Shown here: positions 1-7,988 of the stretch, piece by piece
Position numbering within the stretch: the stretch's first letter is position 1
Layout of the letters: each line of letters starts with the position of its first letter
Source: Cellulomonas phragmiteti
Lineage (GTDB): Bacteria > Actinomycetota > Actinomycetes > Actinomycetales > Cellulomonadaceae
DNA length: 64,000 bases
Reading direction: 5' to 3'
Assembly: GCF_016862775.1 (NCBI RefSeq)
Contig: NZ_BONP01000010.1
Location: 1 to 64,000, forward strand
Made by a program: the position numbers and the translations under genes
Notes under the pieces: generated by a model
Told to the model about the DNA's origin: nothing
What the model saw: only the letters and a program-made list of their open reading frames with translations
The model's database searches: none

Positions 1-1
1 C

Positions 2-103
2 CCGTGCAACCTGCGGCTGCTCTACCAGGGTCGTGACCCCAGCTCGGGTGGCGACTACGGCCGCCTGCCGTACCGGCCCGGCCTGCTGACGATGCAGCGC
101 TAG
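2..103 (+). CDS. C-terminal fragment of an unidentified protein (5' end outside window)
   Basis: Only the last 33 residues are present, ending with a TAG at 101-103. The tail reads [20 protein letters not shown] followed by PGLLTMQR. This tail style recalls the final beta strands of some secreted glycoside hydrolases (for example GH43-type proteins), but the fragment is too short for assignment. A strong hairpin follows the stop, so this is probably the last gene of its unit. Confidence 0.5.
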   Translation, partial: PCNLRLLYQGRDPSSGGDYGRLPYRPGLLTMQR

Positions 104-138
104 TCCGCTCGGGCCGGCCTGCCCGGCCCGAGGACGCA

Positions 139-183
139 CGTCGGTCCGGCCGTCGCCCCCGGTGGGTGGCGGCCGGACCGACG
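139..183. terminator. Rho-independent-like hairpin
   Basis: A 15-bp arm at 139-153 (CGTCGGTCCGGCCGT) pairs with 169-183 with at most one wobble, over a 15-base loop. It lies 36 bases after the stop of the first gene. There is no clear T-tract, as is common for actinobacterial terminators. Confidence 0.55.
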
Positions 184-459
184 GGACCGGGAACTCGGAC
201 CCGGGAGGGCCGGGCGGTGCGGGGGGCCGCCCGGTCCGACCCCTGCCCGGCGGCCCGGTGCCCGGGTCGCGCGCCCCGCCCGACGGGCGGGGGACGGCAC
301 CGTGAATCCTCGATGAACGTCCTGCCGGGATCACCCGGCCCGGGCCCGCGCCCCGGCCGCGGGCGCCACGATGGCCCCCGTGACCGACCGTCCGCTGCAC
401 CGCACCCCACCCGTCGCGCCTGCCGCCGCAGGCACCACCCGGGCAGCGGGGGACGTCCG
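184..459. other. Intergenic stretch without a recognised gene
   Basis: Between the hairpin and the start of the GGDEF-like gene there is about 275 bp of G/C-rich sequence. The reading frame of the downstream gene stays open upstream, with an ATG at 313, but the encoded Pro/Arg/Gly-rich sequence looks non-coding. A promoter for the downstream gene probably lies here; no convincing boxes were seen. Confidence 0.4.
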
Positions 460-1443
460 ATGAGCGAGCTCGCCGCCACGGTCGACGCCCCCGGGGCCCT
501 GGGCGCAGGGGCCGGCACCGGCGCGGTGCCGGCGGTCGTCCCGCAGCGGCTGGGCGACGTCGCGGTCCCCGTGCGCTCCGTGGGGGCCGAGGACGCGATG
601 GCCGACGTCGAGGTCCTGTTCCGTGCGTCGGCCTGCACGTCGATCGCGGTCCGGGACGACGGGCCCGGCCGGGTGGGGCTGCTCACGCGGCACCGCTTCA
701 CCGAGGCGATGAGCGGGCGGCTCGGCTACGGGCGCGCCATGCTGACCCACCGGCCCGCGGGCCAGGTCACCGACTGGACCCCGCTCGTGCTGGACGCGTC
801 GACGACGGTCGTCGACGCCGCCCGTGTGGCCATGGCGCGTCCGGCGGACGTGCGGCACGACGACGTGCTGGTGCCCGGGCCGTCGTGGTCCGCCGTCAGC
901 ACCGCCGACCTCGTCTCCGCCCTGACCGCCGCGGTCGCCCACCGCGCCACGTGCGACCCGCTGACGGGCCTGCTGAGCCGGCCGCACCTGGTCGCGGCGG
1001 CCGCGCACTGGGCGGCGCAGGCGCTGCCCGGCACGCGGCGGCGGCTGCTGCTGGCCGCCGTCGACGTCGTGGGCATGGCCGACCTCAACGCGTCCTACGG
1101 CCTGGACTCCGGGGACGCGCTGCTGCGCGAGCTCGCGCGCCGGGTGGCGGGCACCGCGCCCCACGGGGCGGTCGTCGCCCGGCTCGACGGGGACGCGTTC
1201 GCGGTCCTCATGCTGCTGCCCGCCGTGTCCGAGGAGCGTGCGCAGGAGATCGTCGCGAGCGTCCGGGACCGGGTGCGCGGCGCGTGCGACGGGCTCGGTG
1301 CGGCGGTGCGCGTCGCTGTCACGGCCTCGATCGCGGGCTGGGCCGACACGGGCCTGCTGCTGCTCGAGGTGGAGCGGGAGCTGCGGGGCACGCGCTCAGC
1401 GCGGCCCGCCCCCGAGGCCGCGGCGCTGCGCTCCCGGCGCTGA
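460..1443 (+). CDS. CBS-like plus degenerate GGDEF domain protein
   Basis: A 327-residue soluble protein. Residues about 30-150 resemble a CBS-pair sensory region. The GGDEF fold starts at the conserved CDPLTGLLSR (165-174), with a metal-type Asp at 202. The signature loop is RLDGDAF (DGDAF at 243-247) rather than GGDEF, and no RxxD inhibitory site is seen just before it. The domain may therefore be a weak cyclase, a nucleotide sensor or inactive. The start at 460 was chosen because GGGGGAC lies 6 bases upstream and the sequence before it looks non-coding; 313 is an alternative. It converges on the ABC gene at 1454 with a 10-bp gap. No EAL domain is attached. The domain call is fairly sure; activity is not known. 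Confidence 0.75.
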   Translation: MSELAATVDAPGALGAGAGTGAVPAVVPQRLGDVAVPVRSVGAEDAMADVEVLFRASACTSIAVRDDGPGRVGLLTRHRFTEAMSGRLGYGRAMLTHRPAGQVTDWTPLVLDASTTVVDAARVAMARPADVRHDDVLVPGPSWSAVSTADLVSALTAAVAHRATCDPLTGLLSRPHLVAAAAHWAAQALPGTRRRLLLAAVDVVGMADLNASYGLDSGDALLRELARRVAGTAPHGAVVARLDGDAFAVLMLLPAVSEERAQEIVASVRDRVRGACDGLGAAVRVAVTASIAGWADTGLLLLEVERELRGTRSARPAPEAAALRSRR

Positions 1444-1453
1444 CGCGCCGACG

Positions 1454-2230
1454 TCAGGCGGGCCGGCCGCCGACCACGTCGGGCAGCGCCTCCGCGAGCG
1501 CCTGCGTGTCCGGGTGCTGCGGGTGCTGCAGGAGGTCGCGCAGCGGCCCTGACTCGACGATGGTGCCCTCGGCCAGGACGAGCACGTGGTCCGTGAGCCG
1601 CTCCAGGAGGCGGACGTCGTGGGACGCGACGAGCAGCCCGATGCCGTCGGTGCGCACGAGCGCGCGGATGTCGTCGGCGATCTCCTCGCGCATCGTCTGG
1701 TCGACGGCCGTCAGCGGCTCGTCGAGCAGCAGGAGGTCCGGGCGCGTGGCCAGGGCGCGGGCGATGGCGATGCGCTGGCGCTCGCCGCCGGACAGCGTCC
1801 CGACGCGCCGCGTGACGAACCGGATGGGCAGCCCGACCACGCCGAGCGCCGCCTCGACGTCGTTGTCGGTGGTCCGGCCGGCCTTGCGGGCCTCCTTGAA
1901 CGCGTCGAGGATCGTCTCCTCCACGGTCCGCTGGATGTCGACGCCGGCGATGCCGTTCTGGTGCACGGTCCGCAGGCGGGCCTTGACGTCCTTGCGCCGC
2001 CGGCGGGGGGTCTTGCCGACGGGCACGCCGTCCAGGGTGACGTGCCCCTGACCGGGGCGCATGCCCCCGCCGAGGATCTCGACGAACGTCGACTTGCCGA
2101 CGCCCGAGCGGCCGAGCAGGCCGATCGCGTCGCCGGGGCGCAGCGTGAGGTCGACACCCGCGAGCACGGGGGGTCCGCCGTACCCGGCCCAGACGTCGGT
2201 GGCCTCGAGGACTGCGGGGGTGCTGCTCAT
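1454..2230 (-). CDS. Oligopeptide/nickel-type ABC transporter ATP-binding protein (solitary)
   Basis: A 258-residue ABC ATPase. Walker A is GRSGVGKST (40-48), the signature LSGGERQR starts at 146, Walker B LLLLDEP ends at 172 and the H-loop His is 204. The C-terminal HPQHPDTQAL is the short tail typical of the Dpp/Opp/Nik ATPase group, whose members energise import of peptides, metals or other small solutes. The ATG at 2230 fits the family N-terminus; longer upstream reading adds unrelated sequence. No permease, binding protein or second ATPase is adjacent, so it may serve components encoded elsewhere. It is divergent from the GH42 gene at 2467. Confidence 0.8.
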   Translation of the reverse strand: MSSTPAVLEATDVWAGYGGPPVLAGVDLTLRPGDAIGLLGRSGVGKSTFVEILGGGMRPGQGHVTLDGVPVGKTPRRRRKDVKARLRTVHQNGIAGVDIQRTVEETILDAFKEARKAGRTTDNDVEAALGVVGLPIRFVTRRVGTLSGGERQRIAIARALATRPDLLLLDEPLTAVDQTMREEIADDIRALVRTDGIGLLVASHDVRLLERLTDHVLVLAEGTIVESGPLRDLLQHPQHPDTQALAEALPDVVGGRPA

Positions 2231-2289
2231 GCGTGCTCGTCTCGTCTCGTCGTGGGCGCCGTCCGGCGCTGCTGCGTGTCCCAACGTAC

Positions 2290-2339
2290 GGGCAGGCCGG
2301 TCGGATCCCATGATCCGCTCCCGACGTGCGGGCCTGCCC
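2290..2339. promoter_or_regulatory. Nested inverted repeats in a divergent intergenic region
   Basis: The outer arms GGGCAGGCC (2290-2298) and GGCCTGCCC (2331-2339) enclose a second pair CGGATC (2302-2307) and GATCCG (2312-2317), with GTCGG/CCGAC between them. The structure lies between the ABC ATPase start and the GH42 start. It could be a regulator site, an RNA hairpin in the GH42 leader, or both. Confidence 0.4.
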
Positions 2340-2353
2340 TGTTAGCGTTCACA
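2340..2353. promoter_or_regulatory. Candidate LacI-family operator upstream of GH42
   Basis: TGTTAGCGTTCACA has the 14-bp LacI-type layout with a central CG and 5 of 7 symmetric pairs. Its right half CGTTCACA is identical to that of the operator at 40827-40840 before the other GH42 gene. This suggests a shared regulator, perhaps the LacI protein encoded at 48297. Confidence 0.4.
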
Positions 2354-2466
2354 CGCAACCCTTGAGCCCCGACGTCGTCGCGTCGGCGGGCCGCGGGGGT
2401 CGGGCGACGACGCCGGCACGGCTCGCCGCCCACCCGCGGTGCGCCGCGCCCCAGGAGGACCCCACC

Positions 2467-4422
2467 GTGCGAAGCGACACCCCGATCCGCTACGGCGGCG
2501 ACTACAACCCCGAGCAGTGGCCGCAGGACGTGTGGGACGAGGACGTGCGCCTCATGCGCACCGCCCGCGTCACGACGGCCACGGTCGGGGTGTTCTCGTG
2601 GTCGCGCCTCGAGCCGCGGCCCGGCGAGTACGACTTCGCGTGGCTGGACGACGTGCTCGCCCGGCTGCACGCCGGGGGCGTCCGCGTCGTCCTGGCGACC
2701 GCGACCGCCTCGCCGCCGGCGTGGTTCTCCCAGCGGTACCCGGACTCGCTGCCGATCACGCAGGACGGCGTGCGCCTGGCCTTCGGGTCGCGGCAGCACT
2801 ACTCGCCGTCGTCGCCCGACTACCTGCGGCACGCCCTGGCGCTCGTCGAGCAGGTCGCGTCCCGCTACGCGGACCACCCGGCGCTGGAGATGTGGCACGT
2901 CAACAACGAGTACGGCTGCCAGGTGTCGCGCTCGTACGACGCTCACAGCGCGGCCGCGTTCCGCACCTGGCTCGCGCGCCGGTACGGCGACGTCGAGGAG
3001 CTGAACCGCGCGTGGGGCACGGAGTTCTGGTCGCAGCGCTACGGGTCGTTCGACGAGGTCGGCGTGCCGTCCGCCGCGCCGGCGACCCGCAACCCGACGC
3101 AGGTGCTCGACTTCCACCGCTTCAGCTCGGACGCGATGCTCGCGCTGCACCGTGCGGAGGTCGAGGTCATCCGCCGGTACAGCCCCGACGTGCCGATCAC
3201 CACCAACTTCATGGGCTTCTTCGAGGGTGCGGACTACTGGGCGTGGGCGCCGTACGTCGACGTCGTCAGCGACGACGCCTACCCCGACCCGGCCGACCCG
3301 GGCGCCTACGTGCGTCTCGCCGCGGAGCGTGACCTCGTGCGCGGGCTCGGCCAGGGGCGGCCCTGGCTGCTCATGGAGCAGTCGACCAGCGCGGTCAACT
3401 GGCGCGCCCGCAACGCGCCGCGTCCCCGCGGGCAGCACCGTGCGCAGTCCCTGCAGGCCGTCGGTCGCGGCGCGGACGGCGTCCTGCACTTCCAGTGGCG
3501 GCAGTCCGCGTCGGGCGCCGAGCGCTTCCACTCCGCGATGGTGCCGCACGCCGGGCCGGACTCGCGGGTCTTCCGGGACGTCGTCGCGCTGGGGGAGGAG
3601 CTGGCGGGGCTGACGGACCTGGTGGGCGCGCCGGTCCCGGCCCGGGTCGCGGTCGTCATGGACTGGGACTCCTGGTGGGCGCTCGAGCAGGGGGCGCTGC
3701 CCACCCGCGTGGAGTACGTCGAGCGGTTCTGCGACTGGTACGCCCCGTTCCTGCGCCGCGGGGTCACGGTCGACGTCGTCCGCGCGGGTGCCGACGTCAC
3801 CGGCTACGACCTCGTCGTCGTGCCGGTGCAGCACGTGGCGCGCCGGGAGCACCTCGAGGCGCTCGACGCCTACGTCCGCGGGGGCGGTCACCTCGTCGTC
3901 ACGTACGCGTCGGCCGTCGTCGACGAGGACCTGCGCATCTACCTGGGCGGGTACCTCGGCCCGCTGCAGGCCACGCTGGGCGTGCGCGTCGAGGAGCTCG
4001 CGCCGACCGCCGGCCCGGGCGGGTCGCCCGGGGGCGGGCTGCGCCTGGCAGGTGACCTGGTCGGCGACGCGACGCTGTGGCAGGACGTGCTGGTCGTGGA
4101 CGACGCGCAGGTCGTCGCGACCTTCGCCGACGGGTACGCCGCCGGGGGTGCGGCGGTGACCCGGCGCGAGCACGGCCACGGGGTCGCCTGGTACGTCGGC
4201 ACGCAGCCGTCGGCCGCGGTGCTGGACGCGCTCGCCGACCGTCTGCTGACGGAGGCGGGCGTGCCCGCGCTGCTCGCGGAGCCGGTCGTGGGGGTCGAGG
4301 CCGTCCGCCGCGGGGACCGCCTGGTCGTCGTCAACCACACCGACGCCCCGGTGACGCTCGACGTCGCGGGGCGGACGGTCGAGCTGGGCCCGCACGACGC
4401 CCGCGTGCTGCCCGCGACCTGA
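2467..4422 (+). CDS. Glycoside hydrolase family 42 beta-galactosidase
   Basis: A 651-residue cytoplasmic enzyme with no signal peptide, expected to release galactose from the non-reducing end of short beta-galactosides. The N-terminus has the family motif GGDYNPEQW. The acid/base Glu is E148 in HVNNEYGC and the nucleophile is E304 in LLMEQST. A trimerisation-type domain and a short beta-sandwich follow, and the length is normal for GH42. The GTG at 2467 was chosen because AGGAGG sits at 2453-2458, 8 bases upstream; an ATG farther up (2326) would add unconserved residues. It is divergent from the ABC ATPase gene and convergent with the methyltransferase gene. A LacI-like site at 2340 suggests sugar control. 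A second GH42 lies at 40932. Confidence 0.93.
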   Translation: MRSDTPIRYGGDYNPEQWPQDVWDEDVRLMRTARVTTATVGVFSWSRLEPRPGEYDFAWLDDVLARLHAGGVRVVLATATASPPAWFSQRYPDSLPITQDGVRLAFGSRQHYSPSSPDYLRHALALVEQVASRYADHPALEMWHVNNEYGCQVSRSYDAHSAAAFRTWLARRYGDVEELNRAWGTEFWSQRYGSFDEVGVPSAAPATRNPTQVLDFHRFSSDAMLALHRAEVEVIRRYSPDVPITTNFMGFFEGADYWAWAPYVDVVSDDAYPDPADPGAYVRLAAERDLVRGLGQGRPWLLMEQSTSAVNWRARNAPRPRGQHRAQSLQAVGRGADGVLHFQWRQSASGAERFHSAMVPHAGPDSRVFRDVVALGEELAGLTDLVGAPVPARVAVVMDWDSWWALEQGALPTRVEYVERFCDWYAPFLRRGVTVDVVRAGADVTGYDLVVVPVQHVARREHLEALDAYVRGGGHLVVTYASAVVDEDLRIYLGGYLGPLQATLGVRVEELAPTAGPGGSPGGGLRLAGDLVGDATLWQDVLVVDDAQVVATFADGYAAGGAAVTRREHGHGVAWYVGTQPSAAVLDALADRLLTEAGVPALLAEPVVGVEAVRRGDRLVVVNHTDAPVTLDVAGRTVELGPHDARVLPAT

Positions 4423-4434
4423 CCGGCGACGGAC

Positions 4435-4474
4435 GTGCGGGGGTGCCGTCGGCAGGCGACGGCACCCCCCGCAC
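4435..4474. terminator. Long palindrome between convergent genes (copy 1 of a repeat family)
   Basis: GTGCGGGGGTGCCGTCG (4435-4451) pairs with 4457-4474, with one extra C in the right arm, over a 5-base loop. It lies between the stops of the GH42 gene and the methyltransferase gene and can act in both directions. The core GCCGTCG/CGACGGC recurs at 14746, 56564 and 62268. Confidence 0.75.
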
Positions 4475-4484
4475 GGTCCGGGCG

Positions 4485-5123
4485 TCAGCGGCGGCGGGCC
4501 ACCAGGACCGCGTCGCGGACCGTGACCTCCGCGCCGTCGTGGACGATCGCGCGCTCCAGGGTGCGCGGCTCGATCGACGCCCACTGCGCGGGGTCGAGGT
4601 CGGCCGCGATCTGCTCGGGCGTGTAGCCGAGCCGCGCGAGGTGCGGACGGGGGACCGGCCCGTCGAGGTCGGACAGGTCGTGGCCGACGACGAGCAGCGT
4701 GCCACCCGGCGCGACGGCGTCCGCGAGCCACCCCCAGCCGCGCCCGCTCTCGGCGTGCAGGTAGTGCGACGTGACCAGGTCGTACCGCGCGGGCGGGTCC
4801 CACGTCCGCAGGTCCGCCTCGACCCACGTCGCGACCAGGCCCCGGCGTGCGGCCTCCGCCGCGCCGCGGTCCAGCGCGGTCCGCGAGGCGTCGACGGCCG
4901 TCACCGTCCAGCCGCGCTCGGCGAGCCACACCGCGTCCCCGCCCTCGCCCGCGCCGGCGTCGAGCGCCGTGCCGGGGGTCAGGTGCGACGCGAGCTCGAC
5001 GAGCGAGGCGTTGACCCGCCCGCTCCACAGCTGGTCGTGCGCGCGGTACCGCTGCTCCCACCAGGCCGGGTCGAGCTCGGCGTCGGCGGGGACGGTGTCG
5101 GTGCGGTGCTGGTGGTCGTGCAC
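4485..5123 (-). CDS. Class I SAM-dependent methyltransferase
   Basis: A 212-residue Rossmann-fold methyltransferase. The SAM-binding motif I is ALDAGAGEGGDA near residues 52-63, with the acidic loop VTAVDAS after it and a motif II region ARYDLVTSHYLHAE. The N-terminal WWEQRYRAHDQLWSG is typical of the tellurite-resistance/thiopurine-like methyltransferase group; the substrate cannot be read from sequence. The GTG at 5123 was chosen because AGGAG lies just upstream and the homologous part begins here. It is followed in the same direction, 41 bases upstream, by the reductase gene at 5165, so the two may be co-transcribed. Substrate unknown. Confidence 0.8.
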   Translation of the reverse strand: MHDHQHRTDTVPADAELDPAWWEQRYRAHDQLWSGRVNASLVELASHLTPGTALDAGAGEGGDAVWLAERGWTVTAVDASRTALDRGAAEAARRGLVATWVEADLRTWDPPARYDLVTSHYLHAESGRGWGWLADAVAPGGTLLVVGHDLSDLDGPVPRPHLARLGYTPEQIAADLDPAQWASIEPRTLERAIVHDGAEVTVRDAVLVARRR

Positions 5124-5164
5124 GTCGGTCTCCTGGTGGGGTGGGAGGGGCTGCTGCGGGGTGC

Positions 5165-6157
5165 TCAGGCGCCGGCGCGCGCGGCGGCGACGTCGGCGAG
5201 GACGAGGGCGGCGTTGACGTGGGCCCCGGCGAGGGACCCGGCGGCGATGCTCGAGGGCAGCGCGTGCTGCGGGCCGGTGACGTTGCCGGCGGCCCAGACG
5301 CCCGGCACGGACGTCACGCCGGTCGGGTCGACGGCGACGGCGCGGCCGACGTCCTCGCCCAGGAACTCCAGCGGGGTGGTCGCCAGGCCGAGACCGTCGA
5401 CGACGACGTCGTCGAGCACCGCCCGCGAGCCGACGAACACCGCGTCGCAGGGCACCACGTCGCCGTCGGCCAGGACGAGCCCCGTCAGGGCGTCGTCCGC
5501 GGTCCGGACCTGCGCGACACGGCCGGCGACGACGCGCACGCCGCGGGCCGCGAGGTCGGCGTGCTCCTCGGTGCCCGGCTCGAGCGCGTCGTTCAGCAGG
5601 AGCGTGACGTCGGCGCTGAGCTGGCGGACCAGCAGCGCCATGTGGACGGCGCGGGGGCCGGTCGCGAGCACGGCGAGCGCCCGGTCCCGGACCTCCCAGC
5701 CGTGGCAGTAGGGGCAGTGCAGCGCGTCGCGTCCCCAGCGGTCGGCGAGCCCGGCCACGTCCGGCAGCGCGTCGCGCATGCCGGTCGCCAGCACGAGCCG
5801 GCGCGCCCGGTGGGTGCGGCCGTCGGCGGTGTCGACCTCGAACGCGGGCTCGTGCGGGGCGTCGTCCGTGCCGCCGGCGCCCACGGCGCGCGCCGCGACG
5901 ACGCGCGCGTCGGCGACCTCCACGCCGTAGCGGGCGACCTCCGCGCGGCCGGTGGAGAGCAGCTCGCCGGGCGGGGTCCCGTCGCGCGTCAGCAGGTTGT
6001 GGGCGTGGGGGGAGGTGGCGTTGCGGGGCTCGCCCGCGTCGAGGACGCGCACGGTGCGGCGCGAGCGTCCCAGGCTCATCGCGGCGGCGAGCCCGGCGGC
6101 TCCCCCGCCGAGGACGAGGACGTCGACGGGCTCGGGGTCCACAGGGGTGATCGGCAT
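5165..6157 (-). CDS. NAD(P)/FAD-dependent oxidoreductase, thioredoxin-reductase-like
   Basis: A 330-residue flavoprotein of the bacterial thioredoxin-reductase superfamily. The FAD dinucleotide fold VLGGGAAGLAAA is near 15-26, the redox pair is C148/C151 in HCPYCHGWE, and a second FAD motif (GVWAAGNVTGPQHAL) is near the C-terminus. The context HCPYCHG matches the stand-alone reductase-like group rather than true TrxB. It probably shuttles electrons from NAD(P)H to a disulfide or small molecule. The ATG at 6157 is 50 bases from the divergent XRE-cupin regulator, which is the likely controller. Length is normal. Confidence 0.85.
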   Translation of the reverse strand: MPITPVDPEPVDVLVLGGGAAGLAAAMSLGRSRRTVRVLDAGEPRNATSPHAHNLLTRDGTPPGELLSTGRAEVARYGVEVADARVVAARAVGAGGTDDAPHEPAFEVDTADGRTHRARRLVLATGMRDALPDVAGLADRWGRDALHCPYCHGWEVRDRALAVLATGPRAVHMALLVRQLSADVTLLLNDALEPGTEEHADLAARGVRVVAGRVAQVRTADDALTGLVLADGDVVPCDAVFVGSRAVLDDVVVDGLGLATTPLEFLGEDVGRAVAVDPTGVTSVPGVWAAGNVTGPQHALPSSIAAGSLAGAHVNAALVLADVAAARAGA

Positions 6158-6207
6158 GGTCCGAGCGTGCGCGATGTCGTGCCGTCTTGACAAGGGAGGT
6201 TGCCGCC

Positions 6208-6813
6208 ATGGCAAATGGAGGCATGGACGACGACCTCGGTGCCGTGCTCGACACGGTCGGGCCTCGGCTGCGGGCGCTGCGCGAGCAGCGGGGGGCGACG
6301 CTCGCCGACGTGGGCGACGCCACCGGCATCTCCGTCAGCACGCTCTCGCGCCTCGAGTCGGGGCTGCGGCGCCCGACGCTGGAGCTGCTGCTGCCCCTGG
6401 CGCGGTTCCACGAGGTGACGATCGACGAGCTGGTCGACGTCCCGGTGGGCGACGACCCGCGCGTCCCGGCGCACCCGACCGTCCGGCACGGTGTCACGTA
6501 CGTGCCACTGAGCCGACGTGGCGAGGGGCCGCGCGCGTTCCGGATGGTCTACCCGCCGCGCACCCCCGCCGAGGTCGGCGAGCCGCGGGTCCACGACGGG
6601 TACGAGTGGCTCTACGTCCTGAGCGGCACCCTGCGGCTGGTGCTCGGCGGGCGCACCCTCGACCTCGTCGGCGGCGAGGCGGCGGAGTTCGACACGCGCG
6701 TCCCGCACTGGCTGGGCAACGTCTCCGACGCCCCGGCCGAGGTGCTCGCGCTCTACGGCCCCCAGGGCGAGCGGATGCACGTGCGCGCGCGTCCGCGGCG
6801 GCGCGACGCCTGA
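6208..6813 (+). CDS. XRE-family regulator with C-terminal cupin domain
   Basis: A 201-residue transcription factor. A helix-turn-helix fills residues about 14-70 (TLADVGDATGISVSTLSRLE), and a cupin barrel with HDGYEWLYVLSGTL fills the C-terminal half and probably binds a small ligand. Proteins of this build often control a divergent neighbour, here the reductase at 5165. The ATG at 6208 has AAGGGAGG at 6192-6199. A TTGACA lies at 6186-6191, so a leaderless start at 6223 is possible but less likely. The following genes are on the same strand but have their own operator region. Confidence 0.85.
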   Translation: MANGGMDDDLGAVLDTVGPRLRALREQRGATLADVGDATGISVSTLSRLESGLRRPTLELLLPLARFHEVTIDELVDVPVGDDPRVPAHPTVRHGVTYVPLSRRGEGPRAFRMVYPPRTPAEVGEPRVHDGYEWLYVLSGTLRLVLGGRTLDLVGGEAAEFDTRVPHWLGNVSDAPAEVLALYGPQGERMHVRARPRRRDA

Positions 6814-6826
6814 CCGCGCAGCCGGA

Positions 6827-6889
6827 GCAACCGGAGGGTTGCGCAGAACGCCGTCGCGTGCCAGGCTCATCTGCAACAACAGAGTTGCA
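6827..6889. promoter_or_regulatory. Two GCAAC/GTTGC inverted repeats, likely ArsR operators
   Basis: GCAACC-N4-GGTTGC spans 6827-6842 and TGCAAC-N6-GTTGCA spans 6872-6889, the second ending 15 bases before the AHSA1 start. They share the same half-site, so both could bind the ArsR protein encoded at 7372, giving autoregulation of the operon. Confidence 0.6.
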
Positions 6890-6904
6890 CCAAGGGAGAT
6901 CGAC

Positions 6905-7375
6905 ATGAGCCACCACCAGAGCTCCGCCGTCGTCGTCGACGCCACCTCGAGCGTGACCCGCACCGTCCACGTCGCGGCGAGCCCCGCCCGCGTGTTCGAG
7001 GTCCTCACCCGGGACGACCTCGTCGCGCAGTGGTTCGGGCAGCGCGCCTCGCTGCCCGACCTGCGCGTCGGCGGCACCGGCACGCTGGGGTGGGACGGCC
7101 ACGACGACGTCCCGCTGCGGATCGAGGCGTACGACCCGCCACGCCGCTTCGCGTTCGCCTGGCCGGGCTGCGGCGGTGAGCTGCGCGACGGCACCGACCT
7201 CACCGTGACGTTCACGCTCGAGCCCGACGGGGCCGGGACGGCGCTCACCGTCGTCGAGACCGGGTTCGAGCAGCTGGGCGACGACCGGCTGCGCGAGCTG
7301 GAGGACCACCGCGGCGGCTGGACCGCCGAGCTCGACGAGCTCGTCGAGCTGGTCGCCGGCGGGGTGGCGGTGTGA
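6905..7375 (+). CDS. AHSA1/SRPBCC domain protein
   Basis: A 156-residue START-like (Bet v1 fold) protein of the AHSA1 family. Visible family features are VAASPARVFEVLTRDDLVAQW near the N-terminus, a central beta-sheet with LRIEAYDPPRRFAFAWP, and the long C-terminal helix GGWTAELDELVELV. These proteins bind hydrophobic small molecules; the ligand is unknown. The ATG at 6905 is preceded by AAGGGAG. The stop overlaps the GTG of the ArsR gene by 4 bases (GTGA), a common pairing in actinobacteria in which the ArsR protein represses the pair. Confidence 0.85.
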   Translation: MSHHQSSAVVVDATSSVTRTVHVAASPARVFEVLTRDDLVAQWFGQRASLPDLRVGGTGTLGWDGHDDVPLRIEAYDPPRRFAFAWPGCGGELRDGTDLTVTFTLEPDGAGTALTVVETGFEQLGDDRLRELEDHRGGWTAELDELVELVAGGVAV

Positions 7376-7707
7376 CGTCGACGACCGGGACGGCGCAGGT
7401 GGTCGCGGTGTGCGCCGCCCTGGGCGACGCGACCCGGTGGCAGGTGCTCACCGAGGTCGGGCGCGGCGAGGCGTCCGCGTCGGCGCTCGCGGACCGGCTG
7501 CCGGTGAGCCGCCAGGCGATCGCCAAGCACCTCGCCGTGCTGGCCGAGGTCGGTCTGGTCGAGCCCGTGCGGGTCGGCCGCGAGGTGCGGTACCGGGCTG
7601 TCGGGGCGCGGCTCGGGCTGCTGGCCCGGACGCTCGACGCCGTCGGCGCCCGCTGGGACGAGCGCCTGGCTGCGATCGCCCGCCTCGCCGAGGCCGCGGA
7701 CGACTGA
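7372..7707 (+). CDS. ArsR-family transcriptional regulator
   Basis: A 111-residue winged-helix protein. The N-terminus ALGDATRWQVLTEVGRGEAS and the recognition helix VSRQAIAKHLAVL are typical of ArsR/SmtB repressors. No cysteine metal cluster is seen in the usual helix, and the only cysteine is near the N-terminus, so it is more likely a ligand-responsive member than a metal sensor. It is translationally coupled to the AHSA1 gene by GTGA overlap. Likely targets are the GCAAC-type inverted repeats at 6827-6889. Confidence 0.88.
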   Translation: MTSTTGTAQVVAVCAALGDATRWQVLTEVGRGEASASALADRLPVSRQAIAKHLAVLAEVGLVEPVRVGREVRYRAVGARLGLLARTLDAVGARWDERLAAIARLAEAADD

Positions 7708-7988
7708 GCCGCCGACGACTGACCCGGCGGCGGCGGGAGACCGCGTCGCGGCGTCGGCCCACCCCGCCGTCACGGCCTCGCCGGGGTGGGCCCGTGGGTG
7801 GTCCGTCCGGGATGTCCGGTCGCGACACGCGACGGTGACCTGGGCGTCGTCCGTGCGGCGTCGGCGGCAACCCGCGGGCAACGGCCGCGAAACGTCGCGC
7901 TGCGAACCTGCTCGGGCGCAGGGGGCGCCTGTCTCGGTCGCACCGGTCCGCCGGTGCGTGCCGTCCGCCCGGAAGGAACCACCGCCCC
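7708..7988. other. Intergenic region before the cohesin gene
   Basis: About 280 bp without a supported gene. Near its end a GGAAGGA at 7971-7977 is the probable ribosome site for the cohesin gene. No clear promoter boxes or long inverted repeats were seen. Confidence 0.4.

Noticed and set aside
2227..5061. Long minus-strand open frame opposite the first GH42 gene
   Set aside because: It is Arg/Gly/Pro-rich, has no family features and is a by-product of high GC; the plus strand carries a clear GH42 enzyme.
6186..6216. TTGACA followed 17 bases later by a weak -10-like element near the XRE-cupin start
   Set aside because: The element would put transcription inside the coding start; a good ribosome site at 6192 implies a promoter farther upstream.
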